Part shown: piece after piece, positions 8,101 through 17,590 of the stretch
Layout: every line of letters starts with the position of its first letter
Numbering within the stretch: the first letter of the stretch is position 1
Source of the DNA: Saprospiraceae bacterium
Lineage (GTDB): Bacteria > Bacteroidota > Bacteroidia > Chitinophagales > Saprospiraceae
Reading direction: 5' to 3'
Length of the DNA stretch: 64,000 nt
NCBI GenBank assembly: GCA_016708265.1
Contig: JADJGA010000011.1
Span: 558,001-622,000, forward strand
Translations under genes and position numbers: made by a program
Notes under the pieces: generated by a model
Seen by the model: the letters and a program-made list of their open reading frames with translations, nothing else
What the model was told of the DNA's origin: nothing
Databases searched by the model: none

Positions 8101-8647
8101 GGTTGGAGGATTTACAAAGAATGATGTCAAGGAGTATTTTACTTATGTCAGAATTAATCTTGTGAAAGGTATGGAGTATTATAACACTTTTTCCACGGGA
8201 AGAAAAGGCTATGAATCACAATTGAATGCCCTGAATAACTTTAGTTTTGATTTCTTTTCATCAGGGCATGAACTACAGCTCTATCCTTCAAAAACCTATA
8301 ACTTAAAACTCAATTACAACTATTCCCGCAAATCAAATGATTCTGAAATTAAGGAAACGGCATTCATCCACGACCTGAGACTTACAGGGAAACTTATAAA
8401 ATGGAAGAATTCAAAAATTGAAAGTTCCCTGAGCTATATAAGGATAAAATATAACGGGTCAGGAAACAGTTACATTGAATTGTCCATGCTTGAAGGTTTA
8501 AAGAATGGCAATAACTACCTGTGGAGTCTGAGATTTACAAAAAGGTTGAAAAACAATCTTGACATAATTTTGCAATACGAAGGTCGAAAGACTAGCAGTT
8601 CTTCAACACTGCATTCAGCTAAAATGCAGGCGAGAGCTACGTTTTAA
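5166..8647 (+). CDS. Large outer-membrane beta-barrel surface protein (start frame broken)
   Basis: The protein is about 1,160 residues. An ATG at 5166 gives MQEFEREFSKK, but that frame stops at 5204. Adding one A to the seven-A run at 5192-5198 joins it to NIIILIFLLFIPLFVFPQ, a normal signal peptide, which leads straight into the main frame. Without this fix there is no conventional start before the GTG at 5288. The N-terminal part carries a segment typical of Bacteroidota surface proteins (GTEKVFLDGRLLTRGNDNDY, then ITENSRLTVEFEYSEQNY). Most of the rest alternates aromatic and polar residues as in barrel strands, and the last residue is Phe. I do not know its function. It overlaps the convergent nadD by 11 bases. 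Confidence 0.6.
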
Positions 8648-9212
8648 ACAATCCGGCATTGATTATTTCATTCAGTACTTTATCGGGTACCAGATACTGT
8701 ATTGATTTACCTTCAGCAATCAGTTTTCTGATAAAGGAAGAGGAAATCTCAAGCAAAGGAGCGTTTAAAGTGCTTACACTGGGATGGTTGATAAAAGGTA
8801 CATTTTCAAAACCGGGCCTCATGTAAACCAGTATTTTATAATATTTTAGTATTACATCAAAATTCTTCCAGTGGTTAAAATTTACAAGATTATCACTGCC
8901 CATGATCAATGTAAAACTATGGAAAGGATATTTTTCCTTCAGGTATGTCAGGGTATCTATGGTATAACTTGGAACCGGCAATTCAAATTCAATACTACAT
9001 GGTTTTATCCTGTCATTGTCACCTATAGCCAGCTCGACCAGGTTCAGACGGTCGTAATTATCAATCAGATTGCTTCTTTGTTTGAATGGACTCTGAAGAG
9101 AGATAACCATCCATACTTCATCAATTCCTGTATAATTAAGGACATGGTTTGCTATAATGAGATGACCGGTATGAACGGGATTGAAGGAACCAAAATACAA
9201 GCCTATTTCCAC
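8637..9212 (-). CDS. nadD: Nicotinate-nucleotide adenylyltransferase
   Basis: NadD joins ATP and nicotinate mononucleotide to make deamido-NAD, the next-to-last step of NAD synthesis, in the cytoplasm. The nucleotidyltransferase motif GSFNPVHTGHL is at residues 8-18. SSSFIRKLIAEG near the C-terminus is the second nucleotide-binding motif (ISSSxIR). At 191 residues it is full length. It starts 12 bases after dnaN on the same strand, so the two probably form one transcript. Quinolinate synthase (nadA) of the same pathway is at 42769-43770. Confidence 0.93.
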   Translation of the reverse strand: MEIGLYFGSFNPVHTGHLIIANHVLNYTGIDEVWMVISLQSPFKQRSNLIDNYDRLNLVELAIGDNDRIKPCSIEFELPVPSYTIDTLTYLKEKYPFHSFTLIMGSDNLVNFNHWKNFDVILKYYKILVYMRPGFENVPFINHPSVSTLNAPLLEISSSFIRKLIAEGKSIQYLVPDKVLNEIINAGLFKT

Positions 9213-9224
9213 AATTCAGAAATA

Positions 9225-10339
9225 TTAATTCTTTAAAATCAAAGGCATTATAAGCAGAGTGATATCTTCATTTTCGGATTTTTCAGTAGGCTTCAGTATT
9301 ACAGGGCTTTTTGGTGTTGTAAATTCCATTTTGATCTCTTCTTCTTCCAGAACACTAAGGATCGCAATAAAAAATTTAGCACTGAAACCCAGAGTCATAG
9401 GTTCACCCTCATATTTGCAGGGCATCTGTTCGGTAGCATCATGCGACATTTCAATGTCTTCTGAAGCGAGCGTCAAACTGTCTTCTATGATATTCAGGGT
9501 AACGAGATTGAAACTTTTATTTGAAAAAAGTATAAGTCTTTTCAGAGAATTGAGCAGATCTTTTCTGTTAACATACAGTACATTATCAAAATCAACAGGA
9601 ATAACACTGTTGTAATTCGGGAAATCGTCGCTGATAATCGCTGAAGATACCAGATAATTATCAAACTCAAAAAACACTTTATTCTTAGTCCAGTAAACAT
9701 TCACATCTACATTATCAACAAGGGCATTTTTCAGTAGTGAAAGACCTTTTTCCAATATTGTGAAGGTTTTGCTGGTATCGAAGTTCATGCCATTGACTGT
9801 ATATTTCACAAGTATATGGCTATCGGTTGCTACTACATTCAGTTTGTTGAAATCGAAAAGAAAATTAGCACCGGTCATTGAAGGTCTCACAACTCCGGAC
9901 TCACCAATAGCGATTATAGTCTTTTCAATTGCACTTTTCAGTACTTTGCTATTTAAAGTTACCGTTTCAGAATCCGGAACTGACTCCATGGTAGGGAATT
10001 CATCAGGATCATCACCAGCCATTTTATATTTTCCAAAACTGGAAGTGATCTGTATTATGTTGCTTTCTAAAGTTTCAAATGTGAAAGGCTGATCAGGTAA
10101 AGATCTTAAAGTGTCGAGAAATAGCCTCGATGATACAGCAATTTCCCCGTCTTCATGTCCTGTTACCTCGATACTCAGAGAAATGGATATTTCAAGGTTT
10201 GTTGCATTTACTGTGAGAATATTTCCCTTCAGTTTCAGGAGAAAATCCTCTAAAATTGGCATTATGTTTTTGGGCTGATCGCAATTGATGCAACGGCTAA
10301 TTTTCTCGATATTTCCGATGAAAAAGCATTGAACTTCAT
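9225..10339 (-). CDS. dnaN: DNA polymerase III beta subunit (sliding clamp), start frame broken
   Basis: DnaN is the ring-shaped clamp that holds the replicative polymerase on DNA. The main frame (10262 to 9225) has the clamp pattern: GNILTVNATNLEISIS at the start of domain I, FDFNKLNVVATDSHILV in domain II, and a C-terminal ITLLIMPLIL strand. It lacks the first 26 or so residues. These are found in another frame from the ATG at 10339 (MKFNAFSSEISRKLAVASIA), which reconnects as SPKNIMPILEDF if one T is added to the run at 10267-10271. The restored protein is about 371 residues, the usual length. Because the gene is essential, I read the break as sequencing error. Confidence 0.9.
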
Positions 10340-10431
10340 AATAATGTGTTTATTTTACAGATAGATTACGCTCATTTGTTCTTAAAATTGTAAAAATCAG
10401 ACTTTACAATAACATTTTTTTATCTTATTTG

Positions 10432-10439
10432 CAAAAATA
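10432..10439 (-). promoter_or_regulatory. -7 promoter element of dnaN-nadD
   Basis: The minus strand reads TATTTTTG, matching TAnnTTTG, about 93 bases before the restored dnaN start. Confidence 0.5.
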
Positions 10440-10576
10440 GATTTAATTTACTAATCTTTCAAAAATTAAGTTCTTTATTGCATAAATTTTAGCTAAATCG
10501 AATGTTTATCTAATAATTCCGTTCGTATTTCGAATAAATAAATAGAATATTATTTCTATAGTTTAATTTTACAGTC

Positions 10577-11817
10577 ATGATGTACATTGAAAATATAAAA
10601 TTAGCTATCAGGTCTTTAAAGACTAATCTTTTAAGATCTCTGCTTACCATTCTTATAATTATGGTGGGCATAACTGCTCTTGTAGGCATATTGACAGCAA
10701 TTGACACAATATTATACTCGCTGAATGATAATTTCAGCAATATCGGGTCAAATTCCTTCAAGGTCAGGCCAGCGTATGAAAATATCAGATCCAATGATCA
10801 TGGTGACAGAAAAAGGATCGGATCCGAGATCAGTTTCAGGGAGGCAGATCAGTTCAAGGAAAAATTTCACTATCCGGGTGCGAAAGTATCTGTTTTTTCG
10901 AATTACTTCAATGATGCTACAGTTAAATTTCAGAATTTGAAAACCAATCCAAACATGCAGATCATGGGTATTGACGATAATTTTGTCGAAATATCAAAGC
11001 TGGATATTGAAAATGGGAGATATTTTAACAGTACAGAACAAAATGAAGGTTTGCATAAGGTTGTGCTGGGGAATGGTATATATAAAACTCTGTTTAAAGA
11101 CAAAAAACCAATCCGATAGGTCAGGTTGTTGATATAAACGGCTATAATTACAAAGTAATAGGTGTTTTGAAAGAAGAGGGTCAGAATAAGAATTCAAATA
11201 ATGATAAAACTGCTTTTATTCCTCTTCTGAACGGAAAAAGATACTACCATTATGAGGGATTGCCCTATTATGTGAATGTCGGAATGGAAAGTTCCCTCAA
11301 TATGGAAGAAGCAATTTCCAGTGCTATTTCAGTGTTCAGAAATATCCGCGATCTTAAAATCAAGGAGGAAAATGATTTTGAAATAACCAAGAGCGATAAC
11401 CTGCTAAAAATGATCAAGGATGCTACTTTCAAGATCAGGTTTGCGACTGTGGCAATTGCATTGATAACTCTTCTGGGTGCCGCAATTGGGCTTATGAATA
11501 TTATGCTGGTTTCAGTTTCTGAGAGAACCAGAGAGATTGGCATAAGGAAATCCCTTGGTGCAACCAATAACCACATTCTTACCCAGTTTCTGACAGAGTC
11601 GGTAATTATAAGCCAGGTTGGAGGTATACTTGGAATACTATTGGGGATAATAATCGGTATCGGACTTGCCGGCTATATCGAAGGCTCGTTTAAAATGCCA
11701 TGGTTGTGGATAATTCTGGCATTGATCCTGAATACAGCTGTTGGTTTACTTTCAGGAGTATTCCCTGCAATGAAAGCTGCCAAACTGGACCCAATAGAGT
11801 CGCTGAGATACGAATAG
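10577..11817 (+). CDS. MacB/FtsX-family ABC transporter permease, frame broken
   Basis: This is a four-helix MacB-type permease of about 413 residues. It has an N-terminal transmembrane segment (SLLTILIIMVGITALVGIL), then a periplasmic domain. Three C-terminal helices follow, carrying the family signature SVSERTREIGIRKSLGAT and the ending PAMKAAKLDPIESLRYE. The frame breaks at 11102-11107, a run of six A; one more A gives DKKTNPIGQVVDINGYN and joins both halves. Relatives pair with an ATPase and a periplasmic adaptor to export peptides or lipoproteins, but neither partner is adjacent here. The substrate is unknown. Confidence 0.8.
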
Positions 11818-12323
11818 AATGGGTGTATCCAATTTTTGCATTTTATAATAGAAATTCTTTGGACTCCAATCATGGATGGGGCAAAACCAAAGAAATTTCA
11901 GATCAATATCTTTTTGGGATACACCCAATAGAATAATAGTCACAATAAGATATCATTTTTAAGATCATACAACTCTTATAAACTTGCAAAGTTTTAAAAC
12001 TTTGCAAGTTTATAAATACTGTTCCCCAAAATGGGAAAGCGTATTGTGCTGAAAAGTTCCTATGCCGGCATTTTAATTGATTTTCCCAAAACAACATGTC
12101 CGTTTAATTTATTTTTTGTAATTTAAATTAAGATTTAATAAACAAATCTAACCTGTTTTATTTGTTTTATAATTAGACGTATACAAATAATTATAATTTG
12201 CAATATGTTTAATGTGGTGATAAAAAGGATTTTACGCAGAGTTTAATTTTTTATATAAAATTTTTTTGTTTTAAATATTTATTATATCTTCGCTTTATCC
12301 AAAACTCAAAATGATAATATAGA
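11818..12323. other. Intergenic region with two inverted repeats
   Basis: No gene is seen in these 506 bases. Two palindromic structures stand out. One is a 10-base inverted repeat, GGGTGTATCC (11821-11830) with GGATACACCC (11917-11926). The other is a perfect 38-base palindrome at 11977-12014. The rest is very AT-rich and presumably holds the promoter of the membrane protein that starts at 12324. Confidence 0.6.
11977..12014. repeat. Perfect 38-bp palindrome
   Basis: The left arm TATAAACTTGCAAAGTTTT is the exact reverse complement of the right arm, with no loop. Half of it (AAACTTTGCAAGTTTATAA) occurs again at about 40222-40240, so this is a dispersed element. It could form a cruciform or hairpin in either transcript. 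Confidence 0.7.
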
Positions 12324-12848
12324 ATGACTTTAAAGGACTTTTTTGACTATATTAGCCTGAATCCTGAGTATATTTTATATTATTTTTTGGGGTTGCCGGT
12401 TTTAGCCGCAATAATTGGAATTATATCCCATAAGTCTGGTTCTTCCAGTCCATATCGAGAATTATTTATGATCATAATTTATGCTGTCACAATTCCCGGC
12501 ATATTTGCATTATTTCTGAATGTTTATGTTTTCCTGTTTGAGAACAGGTCGATTATGGACTTAAATATTCACACGCAAATACTTCCGGTTGTTTCTATGA
12601 TAGCTACATTGCTGATAATAAGGCGCTATGCAAGTTTTGATTCAATACCGGGTTTTGATAAGATTTCGGGATTTATGATGATGATAGCAGCAGTGATCTT
12701 CTTATTGTGGGTATTGGACAGGTTCAGAGTGATAGCTTTTGTTTATATGCCTTTTTATTATTTAATTATTTTGGTAGTAGTTTTACTGATAGTATTAAAT
12801 TATGGATTGAAAAAATTATTAACTAACAAAAAGTCCGGACACTTTTGA
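12324..12848 (+). CDS. Multi-pass membrane protein of unknown function
   Basis: The protein is 174 residues with about five hydrophobic segments: YILYYFLGLPVLAAIIGII; LFMIIIYAVTIPGIFALFL; ILPVVSMIATLLII; ISGFMMMIAAVIFLLWVL; and FYYLIILVVVLLIVL. It ends with a basic tail (KKLLTNKKSGHF). I recognise it only as an uncharacterised membrane protein and see no catalytic or transport motif. It is 33 bases ahead of the NlpC/P60 lipoprotein and may share its transcript. Confidence 0.65.
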   Translation: MTLKDFFDYISLNPEYILYYFLGLPVLAAIIGIISHKSGSSSPYRELFMIIIYAVTIPGIFALFLNVYVFLFENRSIMDLNIHTQILPVVSMIATLLIIRRYASFDSIPGFDKISGFMMMIAAVIFLLWVLDRFRVIAFVYMPFYYLIILVVVLLIVLNYGLKKLLTNKKSGHF

Positions 12849-12881
12849 CCGGACTTGGCAACGAATTTCTTATTAATTAAC

Positions 12882-13415
12882 ATGAAAGCAGTAATAAGTA
12901 ACTTTTATAGATATAAGATCGGATTTTATACAAATTCGCTGCCTGTGGTATTCTTTTTTTTATGTTTTTTCACAGGTTGTAAAGTTTTCTCATCCATAAA
13001 TGCAACCGACCCACCTGCCTTTGAGACTGAAGTACGTGAAAAAATAGTAACTGATGCCTATGATATGATTGGCAAAAAATACAGATATACCGGAATATCT
13101 CCTGAAAAAGGATTTGATTGTTCGGGATTGACACATTATATATTCACTAAGAACGGGATTGATTTACCTCACGGATCACGTTCACAGATTCACAATGGCA
13201 TTAAGATCAGTAAAAATAAAGCCAAGCCGGGTGATCTCGTTTTTTCAAAAGAAAAGGAAGAATCGATCATGTTGGTGTAGTAGTTGAAAGCAACGAAAAA
13301 CAGCTCATTATAATTCACAGCACGAATTCTCAGGGTGTTATAAAGGAAGATGTATTGCATAGCGGATACTGGAAAAGCAAAATATATCAGGTCAAAGATG
13401 TGATTTCAAAATAAT
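12882..13415 (+). CDS. NlpC/P60 peptidoglycan hydrolase lipoprotein, frame broken
   Basis: This is a cell-wall amidase/endopeptidase anchored by lipid. The ATG at 12882 gives a signal peptide ending in the lipobox FTGC. The catalytic Cys is in the FDCSGL motif, about 78 residues in. The frame breaks in the six-T run at 13240-13245. One more T changes the local reading to LVFFKRKGRIDHVGVVVE, which supplies the catalytic His (DHVGVV) and the IIIHST motif with the third polar residue, and ends at 13415 with KVKDVISK-like residues. The restored protein is about 178 residues. Known NlpC/P60 enzymes cut between D-Glu and diaminopimelate in wall peptides. Confidence 0.82.
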
Positions 13416-13429
13416 TTAATCTCATAAAT

Positions 13430-14014
13430 ATGTTTAATATAATTTTATTTGGCCCTCCCGGTTCCGGCAAAGGAACTCAGGCTACTTCAATTGAAGAAAA
13501 ATATGATCTTCACCATATTTCAACCGGGGACCTGTTCAGGCATGAATTGAAAAACAATACCGATATTGGAAAAAAAATACAGAAGTATCTTGACAGCGGA
13601 CAGTTGGTCCCTGACGAGATCACAATACTTATGCTGAAAAATAAAATATTGAGTTACAGCAATCCCAACGGGTTTCTTTTGGATGGATTCCCGAGAAATA
13701 TAGCCCAGGCAGAAGCATTGCTTGAACTTTTTAAAAGCCTCAAATCGGATGTTCATTTACTGGTTTCTCTTGATGTTCCTGAAGAGGAGATAGTTGCAAG
13801 GATACTAAACAGGGGCAAAACATCAGGTAGGACTGACGATAATGATGAAAGTGTTATCCGGGGCAGGTATAAAGTATATGAAGAAGTAACAGACCCTGTT
13901 TTCGATTATTTTCATTCCATGAATAAAGCCAGCAAAGTAAATGGAATAGGAACTATCGACGAGATATTCGGAAGGGTAGTTGAAGTGATTGACAAACATG
14001 TTGGTAAAGAATAA
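13430..14014 (+). CDS. adk: Adenylate kinase
   Basis: Adk interconverts ATP plus AMP and two ADP in the cytoplasm. The P-loop GPPGSGKGTQA is at residues 7-17, the AMP-binding segment is HHISTGDLFRHEL, and the DGFPRNIAQAEAL motif follows. The lid is short: RGKTSGRTDDNDESVIRGR lacks the zinc cysteines, as in the short-lid adenylate kinases. At 194 residues it is complete. It is 15 bases after the NlpC/P60 gene and 3 bases before obgE, a tight operon. Confidence 0.95.
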   Translation: MFNIILFGPPGSGKGTQATSIEEKYDLHHISTGDLFRHELKNNTDIGKKIQKYLDSGQLVPDEITILMLKNKILSYSNPNGFLLDGFPRNIAQAEALLELFKSLKSDVHLLVSLDVPEEEIVARILNRGKTSGRTDDNDESVIRGRYKVYEEVTDPVFDYFHSMNKASKVNGIGTIDEIFGRVVEVIDKHVGKE

Positions 14015-14017
14015 TAA

Positions 14018-15033
14018 ATGTCAGACAGTAATTTTGTTGACTATGTAAAATTAATTTGTAAAACCGGCAAGGGAGGAGCAGGATCAGTACATTTCCACAG
14101 TGAAAAATTTAACCCACGAGGAGGACCTGACGGAGGAGACGGTGGCAGGGGTGGTAATATTGTGCTTAAAGGCAACAAGCATACCTGGACTCTTTTACCA
14201 TTAAGATACAGAAGACATATATTTGCCGGAGATGGTGACTGTGGCAGAGGAGCGATGAAAACCGGCTCAAGCGGTGAGGATATAATCATTGAAGTACCAC
14301 TCGGCACCGTAGCAAAAAACTTTGATACTAATGAAGTATTGCTGGAGATCACCGAAGATCAGGAAGAGAAAATACTGCTGAAAGGTGGCAGAGGTGGAAT
14401 GGGAAATAACAATTTCAAATCATCAACTAATCAGACACCAAGATATGCACAGCCGGGAGAACCCGGAGTCGAAGCAAATATCGTACTGGAGTTAAAACTA
14501 TTGGCAGATGTCGGGCTTGTTGGTTTTCCGAATGCCGGAAAATCAACACTGCTTGCATCAGTTTCGGCAGCAAAACCCAAAATAGCAAATTATCCTTTAC
14601 CACACTCGAACCAAACCTTGGTATTGTCAGCTACAAAGATGCATTATCCTTTATCATGGCTGACATTCCTGGAATAATCGAAAATGCTCATGAAGGTAAG
14701 GGTCTTGGATTAAGGTTTCTAAGGCATATAGAACGAAATTCCGTACTTCTGTTTATCATACCGGTCGATGCAGATGACATAAACAAGCAATACAAGATTT
14801 TGCTCAACGAATTGAAGCAGCACAATCCTGAATTGCTGGATAAACCCAGGATGATTGGTATATCAAAAACCGACCTTATAGATGATGAATATGAAAAACT
14901 GATTAAAAAGGAACTTAAATTCGGTAAAATACCGCTTGTTTTCTTTTCTGCAGTTGTAGGAAAAGGACTGGACAAGCTTAAGGATACATTGTGGGTTTTG
15001 ATGAATAAGGAAGAGGGAGGAATGAATGAATGA
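14018..15033 (+). CDS. obgE: GTPase ObgE, frame broken
   Basis: Obg is an essential GTPase of ribosome assembly and growth control. The glycine-rich Obg fold is seen at residues 1-158 (CKTGKGGAGSVHFHSEKF, GGPDGGDGGRGGNIVL). The G1 P-loop GFPNAGKSTLL follows, then G3 DIPGIIENAHEGKGLGLRFL and G4 ISKTDL. The frame breaks near 14596 in a run of three T; one extra T gives YPFTTLEPNLGIVSYKDA, exactly what the switch region needs, and joins the halves into about 338 residues. The last residues (GGMNE) are encoded within the GAATGAAT simple repeat that continues past the stop. Essentiality argues for sequencing error. Confidence 0.92.
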
Positions 15034-15150
15034 GTTATTGAATGAATGAGTGAATGAATGAGTTATTGAGTTATTGAATGATTGAATGAATGAGTTATTG
15101 AGTGATTGAATGAATGAGTTATTGAATGAATGATTGAGTTATTGAATTAT
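15021..15150. repeat. TGAATGA/GTTATTGA simple tandem repeat array
   Basis: Units of GAATGA and GTTATTGA alternate for about 130 bases, starting inside the last codons of obgE and ending before the cytochrome gene. It has no spacers of constant length, so it is not a CRISPR array. Such arrays change length by replication slippage. Confidence 0.8.
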
Positions 15151-15206
15151 TACTAATATACAAATTAAGATTTTAATATTGATTTTTCTACCATGAGTTA
15201 ACGGGA

Positions 15207-15243
15207 TCATTTTCCATTCTCAATTTTCCATTTTCCATTTTCC
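15207..15243 (-). repeat. GGAAAAT simple repeat forming the peroxidase C-terminus
   Basis: On the minus strand four or so units of GGAAAAT or GGAAAATTGA run from the last conserved codons of peroxidase 1 to its stop. It encodes the odd Trp/Lys/Asn tail. Confidence 0.65.
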
Positions 15244-16272
15244 AGCGCATGTTCCGGTATTTTTCCGGTCAACGACCGTAAAAAAGCAGCAATATTTTCC
15301 ACATCTGTATCATTCAGTTGCCGGTTTGGCTTCAGTCAAACCCATTATCCTTATAGCTTCTTCAAGGGTTTCGACAGAGCCATCATGAAAATATGGATAG
15401 GTTTTTTCAATATTTCTCAACTGTGGAACTTTGAAAATATATTCATCAGCAGGATTTTTAGTTAATTCATATCTTCCTTTGTCCCTGGTCTTACTGTTGG
15501 TGAAATCCCAGTAATAACCGAATACCGCAAATTTTTGAGCCATACTTCCTCCTACCAGCGGGGAACTGTGGCAGGGTACACATCCATTTTCCATGAAGCT
15601 TTTTAAACCTGTCTTTTCTTTTGATGTCAATGCATCTGTATCTCCTTTCAGAAAAACATCAAAACGGGATGGAGAAGTCAGAGTTCTAAGAAATGAACCA
15701 ACTGCCTGTTTTAAAGTTTGTAATGTTATAGATGGATTGGAACCGGGAAATGCCTCAGAGAAAGCTTTAACATATAAAGGATCCTTGCTGAGTCGGTTTA
15801 AAAGTTCCAGTGTATCAGTCATGCCCATTTCGGTTTTGCTGAAGATCATTGCTATGAGCTGATCTTCTACATTTTTATACTTAGCATCCCAGTTCTGAGA
15901 GTACTGCATGTAAGCATTTATTATAGAAGGAGGATTGCGAAAGCCGAGTTGGTCTTTATTGCCTTTCGAAACAGGCAATTTGCCTGCTCCGTAATTTTTG
16001 ATGTCATGACATGATGCGCAATTAATTTTCTGTTCACCAGACAATATTTTATCATAAAACAGTTTCTTACCCAATCCGGTCATTTTTTTTCTTTCAGGAC
16101 TCATATTTTTCAGATCCGGATCAGACAAAGGTGAAAAATAGCTTTGAGCCATTTTTAGTATGGTCTGTTCCATTTCATCGGGAAGTTTTTCTTCCTTAAC
16201 TTTGGTCTCCCTGCAAGAAAAGAGTATAAAACAAATTGGAATTAAAACAAATAATATTCCAGCTGACTTCAT
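15207..16272 (-). CDS. Di-heme cytochrome c peroxidase lipoprotein 1, frame broken
   Basis: This belongs to the MauG/CcpA family of periplasmic di-heme peroxidases, which use cytochrome c electrons to reduce hydrogen peroxide. Two heme c attachment motifs are present, CASCH in the first domain and CVPCH in the second. The signal peptide ends in a lipobox-like ILFSC, so it is probably a lipoprotein. The main frame stops at 15310. Deleting one base of the CC at 15321-15322 restores QLNDTDVENIAAFLRSLTGK, which matches the end of the neighbouring paralog. The protein then ends within a GGAAAAT simple repeat (ENGKWKIENGK). Confidence 0.83.
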
Positions 16273-16378
16273 AAGGCTTCATTTTTTTAAAAAGAAAGAA
16301 AACTGACGGATTTGAAATGTTAAACAACATCTTATTCTTAAAGAATTAAGTATAAAAGACCGGCTATAATCAAAAATA

Positions 16379-17428
16379 TCAATCAAAAGTTTTATTCTTT
16401 TCCAACGCGTGTACAGGTATTTTACCGGTAAGAGACTTTAAAAAAGCTGTCATATACTCCACATCTTTATCTTTCAACTGCATATTGGATTCTGCCATTG
16501 CGCATATCCTGATAGCATCCTCAAGAGTCTTAACACTGCCATCGTGCATGTAAGGATATGTTTTTTCGACATTTCTCAATTGCGGTACTTTGAATACATG
16601 CATATCCTGCGGATTTTTGGTGACTTCATATTTCCCTTTATCCGTGTTACCATTATTCGAATAGTCATTGTGATAACCAAATATAGGGTATTCAACTGAA
16701 AAACCTCCTCCGACCAATGCTGAGCTATGGCAGGATTTGCAATTGATCACAAAACTGTGTGCTCCAAGTTTTTCTTTGGTTGTAAGAGCATTCAGGTCCC
16801 CTTTTAAATAATCGTCAAATCTGGAAGGAGATAACAATGTTCTTTCAAATGACCCTATTGCAATTTTAATATTGTCAAGAGATACTGAAGGTTTTGAATC
16901 AGGGAATGCTTCTGTAAATGCCTTTACATAAAAAGGGTCATCATTAAGCCTTTTTATCAATTCAGAAGTATCGGGCATTGCCATTTCCAGTTTGCTGAAT
17001 ATTGGTCCTGCTGCCTGCTCTTCAACATTTTTAAATTTTGTGTCCCAGTTCTGTCCTTCAAACATAAATGTATTCAACACCGATTGTGAATTTCTGAGTC
17101 CCAATTGATTTTTATCTCCCGGAGAAAGAGCACGGTTGTCAACACCATATTTCGCAATATCATGGCATGATGCGCAACTAATAGTCTTAGTACCTGACAG
17201 TTTTTTTTCATAAAAGAGTTTTTTGCCAAGTTCAACAATTTTCCTGTTTTCCGGACTCATATTTGCAAGGTCCAGATCGGGTAAATGATCGAAATAGCTT
17301 CTGGACAGGTTAAGAATTGTCCGGTCAAAATCATCGGAAATATCTGCTTCTATAACTTTAGTATTTCTGCAAGAAAAAGCCATTAAAGACAAAAAAACAA
17401 ATATTAGAAATACATTTGATATCTTCAT
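16379..17428 (-). CDS. Di-heme cytochrome c peroxidase lipoprotein 2
   Basis: A paralog of the next gene, intact at 349 residues. Heme motifs CASCH and CKSCH bind the two hemes. KVPQLRNVEKTYPYMHDGSV is the conserved C-terminal-domain segment, and the protein ends in SLTGKIPVHALEKNKTFD. The N-terminus is a signal peptide with Cys after LMAFS, a likely lipid anchor. It is upstream of peroxidase 1 with 106 bases between, and only the first gene has a clear -7 element, so the two are probably co-transcribed. Both are expected in the periplasm or facing it, defending against peroxide; the electron donor is not in the window. Confidence 0.87.
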   Translation of the reverse strand: MKISNVFLIFVFLSLMAFSCRNTKVIEADISDDFDRTILNLSRSYFDHLPDLDLANMSPENRKIVELGKKLFYEKKLSGTKTISCASCHDIAKYGVDNRALSPGDKNQLGLRNSQSVLNTFMFEGQNWDTKFKNVEEQAAGPIFSKLEMAMPDTSELIKRLNDDPFYVKAFTEAFPDSKPSVSLDNIKIAIGSFERTLLSPSRFDDYLKGDLNALTTKEKLGAHSFVINCKSCHSSALVGGGFSVEYPIFGYHNDYSNNGNTDKGKYEVTKNPQDMHVFKVPQLRNVEKTYPYMHDGSVKTLEDAIRICAMAESNMQLKDKDVEYMTAFLKSLTGKIPVHALEKNKTFD

Positions 17429-17452
17429 AAAACAAGATTTAATAATGACTTA

Positions 17453-17460
17453 CAAAGATA
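17453..17460 (-). promoter_or_regulatory. -7 promoter element of the peroxidase pair
   Basis: The minus strand reads TATCTTTG, matching TAnnTTTG, 25 bases before the start codon of peroxidase 2. Confidence 0.6.
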
Positions 17461-17541
17461 ATAAACAAATGCTTAGCTAGTATAAGGGTCAATTAATTTA
17501 TCTGCAATAAAAGTATTTTATAAATTGTAATGGCATTTTTT

Positions 17542-17549
17542 TAATTTTG
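17542..17549 (+). promoter_or_regulatory. -7 promoter element of uvrC
   Basis: TAATTTTG matches TAnnTTTG, 42 bases before the uvrC start codon, with a TTG about 15 bases further upstream. Confidence 0.6.
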
Positions 17550-17590
17550 CCCTCCGGAAACAGTTAATCAGGTTTTTATTAAAGAATTAA

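Noticed and set aside
9225..15033. Programmed frameshifting in dnaN and obgE
   Set aside because: The breaks are not at typical slippery heptamers with a downstream structure, and other genes in the window show the same one-base pattern; error is simpler.
15021..15150. The TGAATGA array as a CRISPR array
   Set aside because: There are no unique spacers of regular length and no cas genes; it is a simple tandem repeat.
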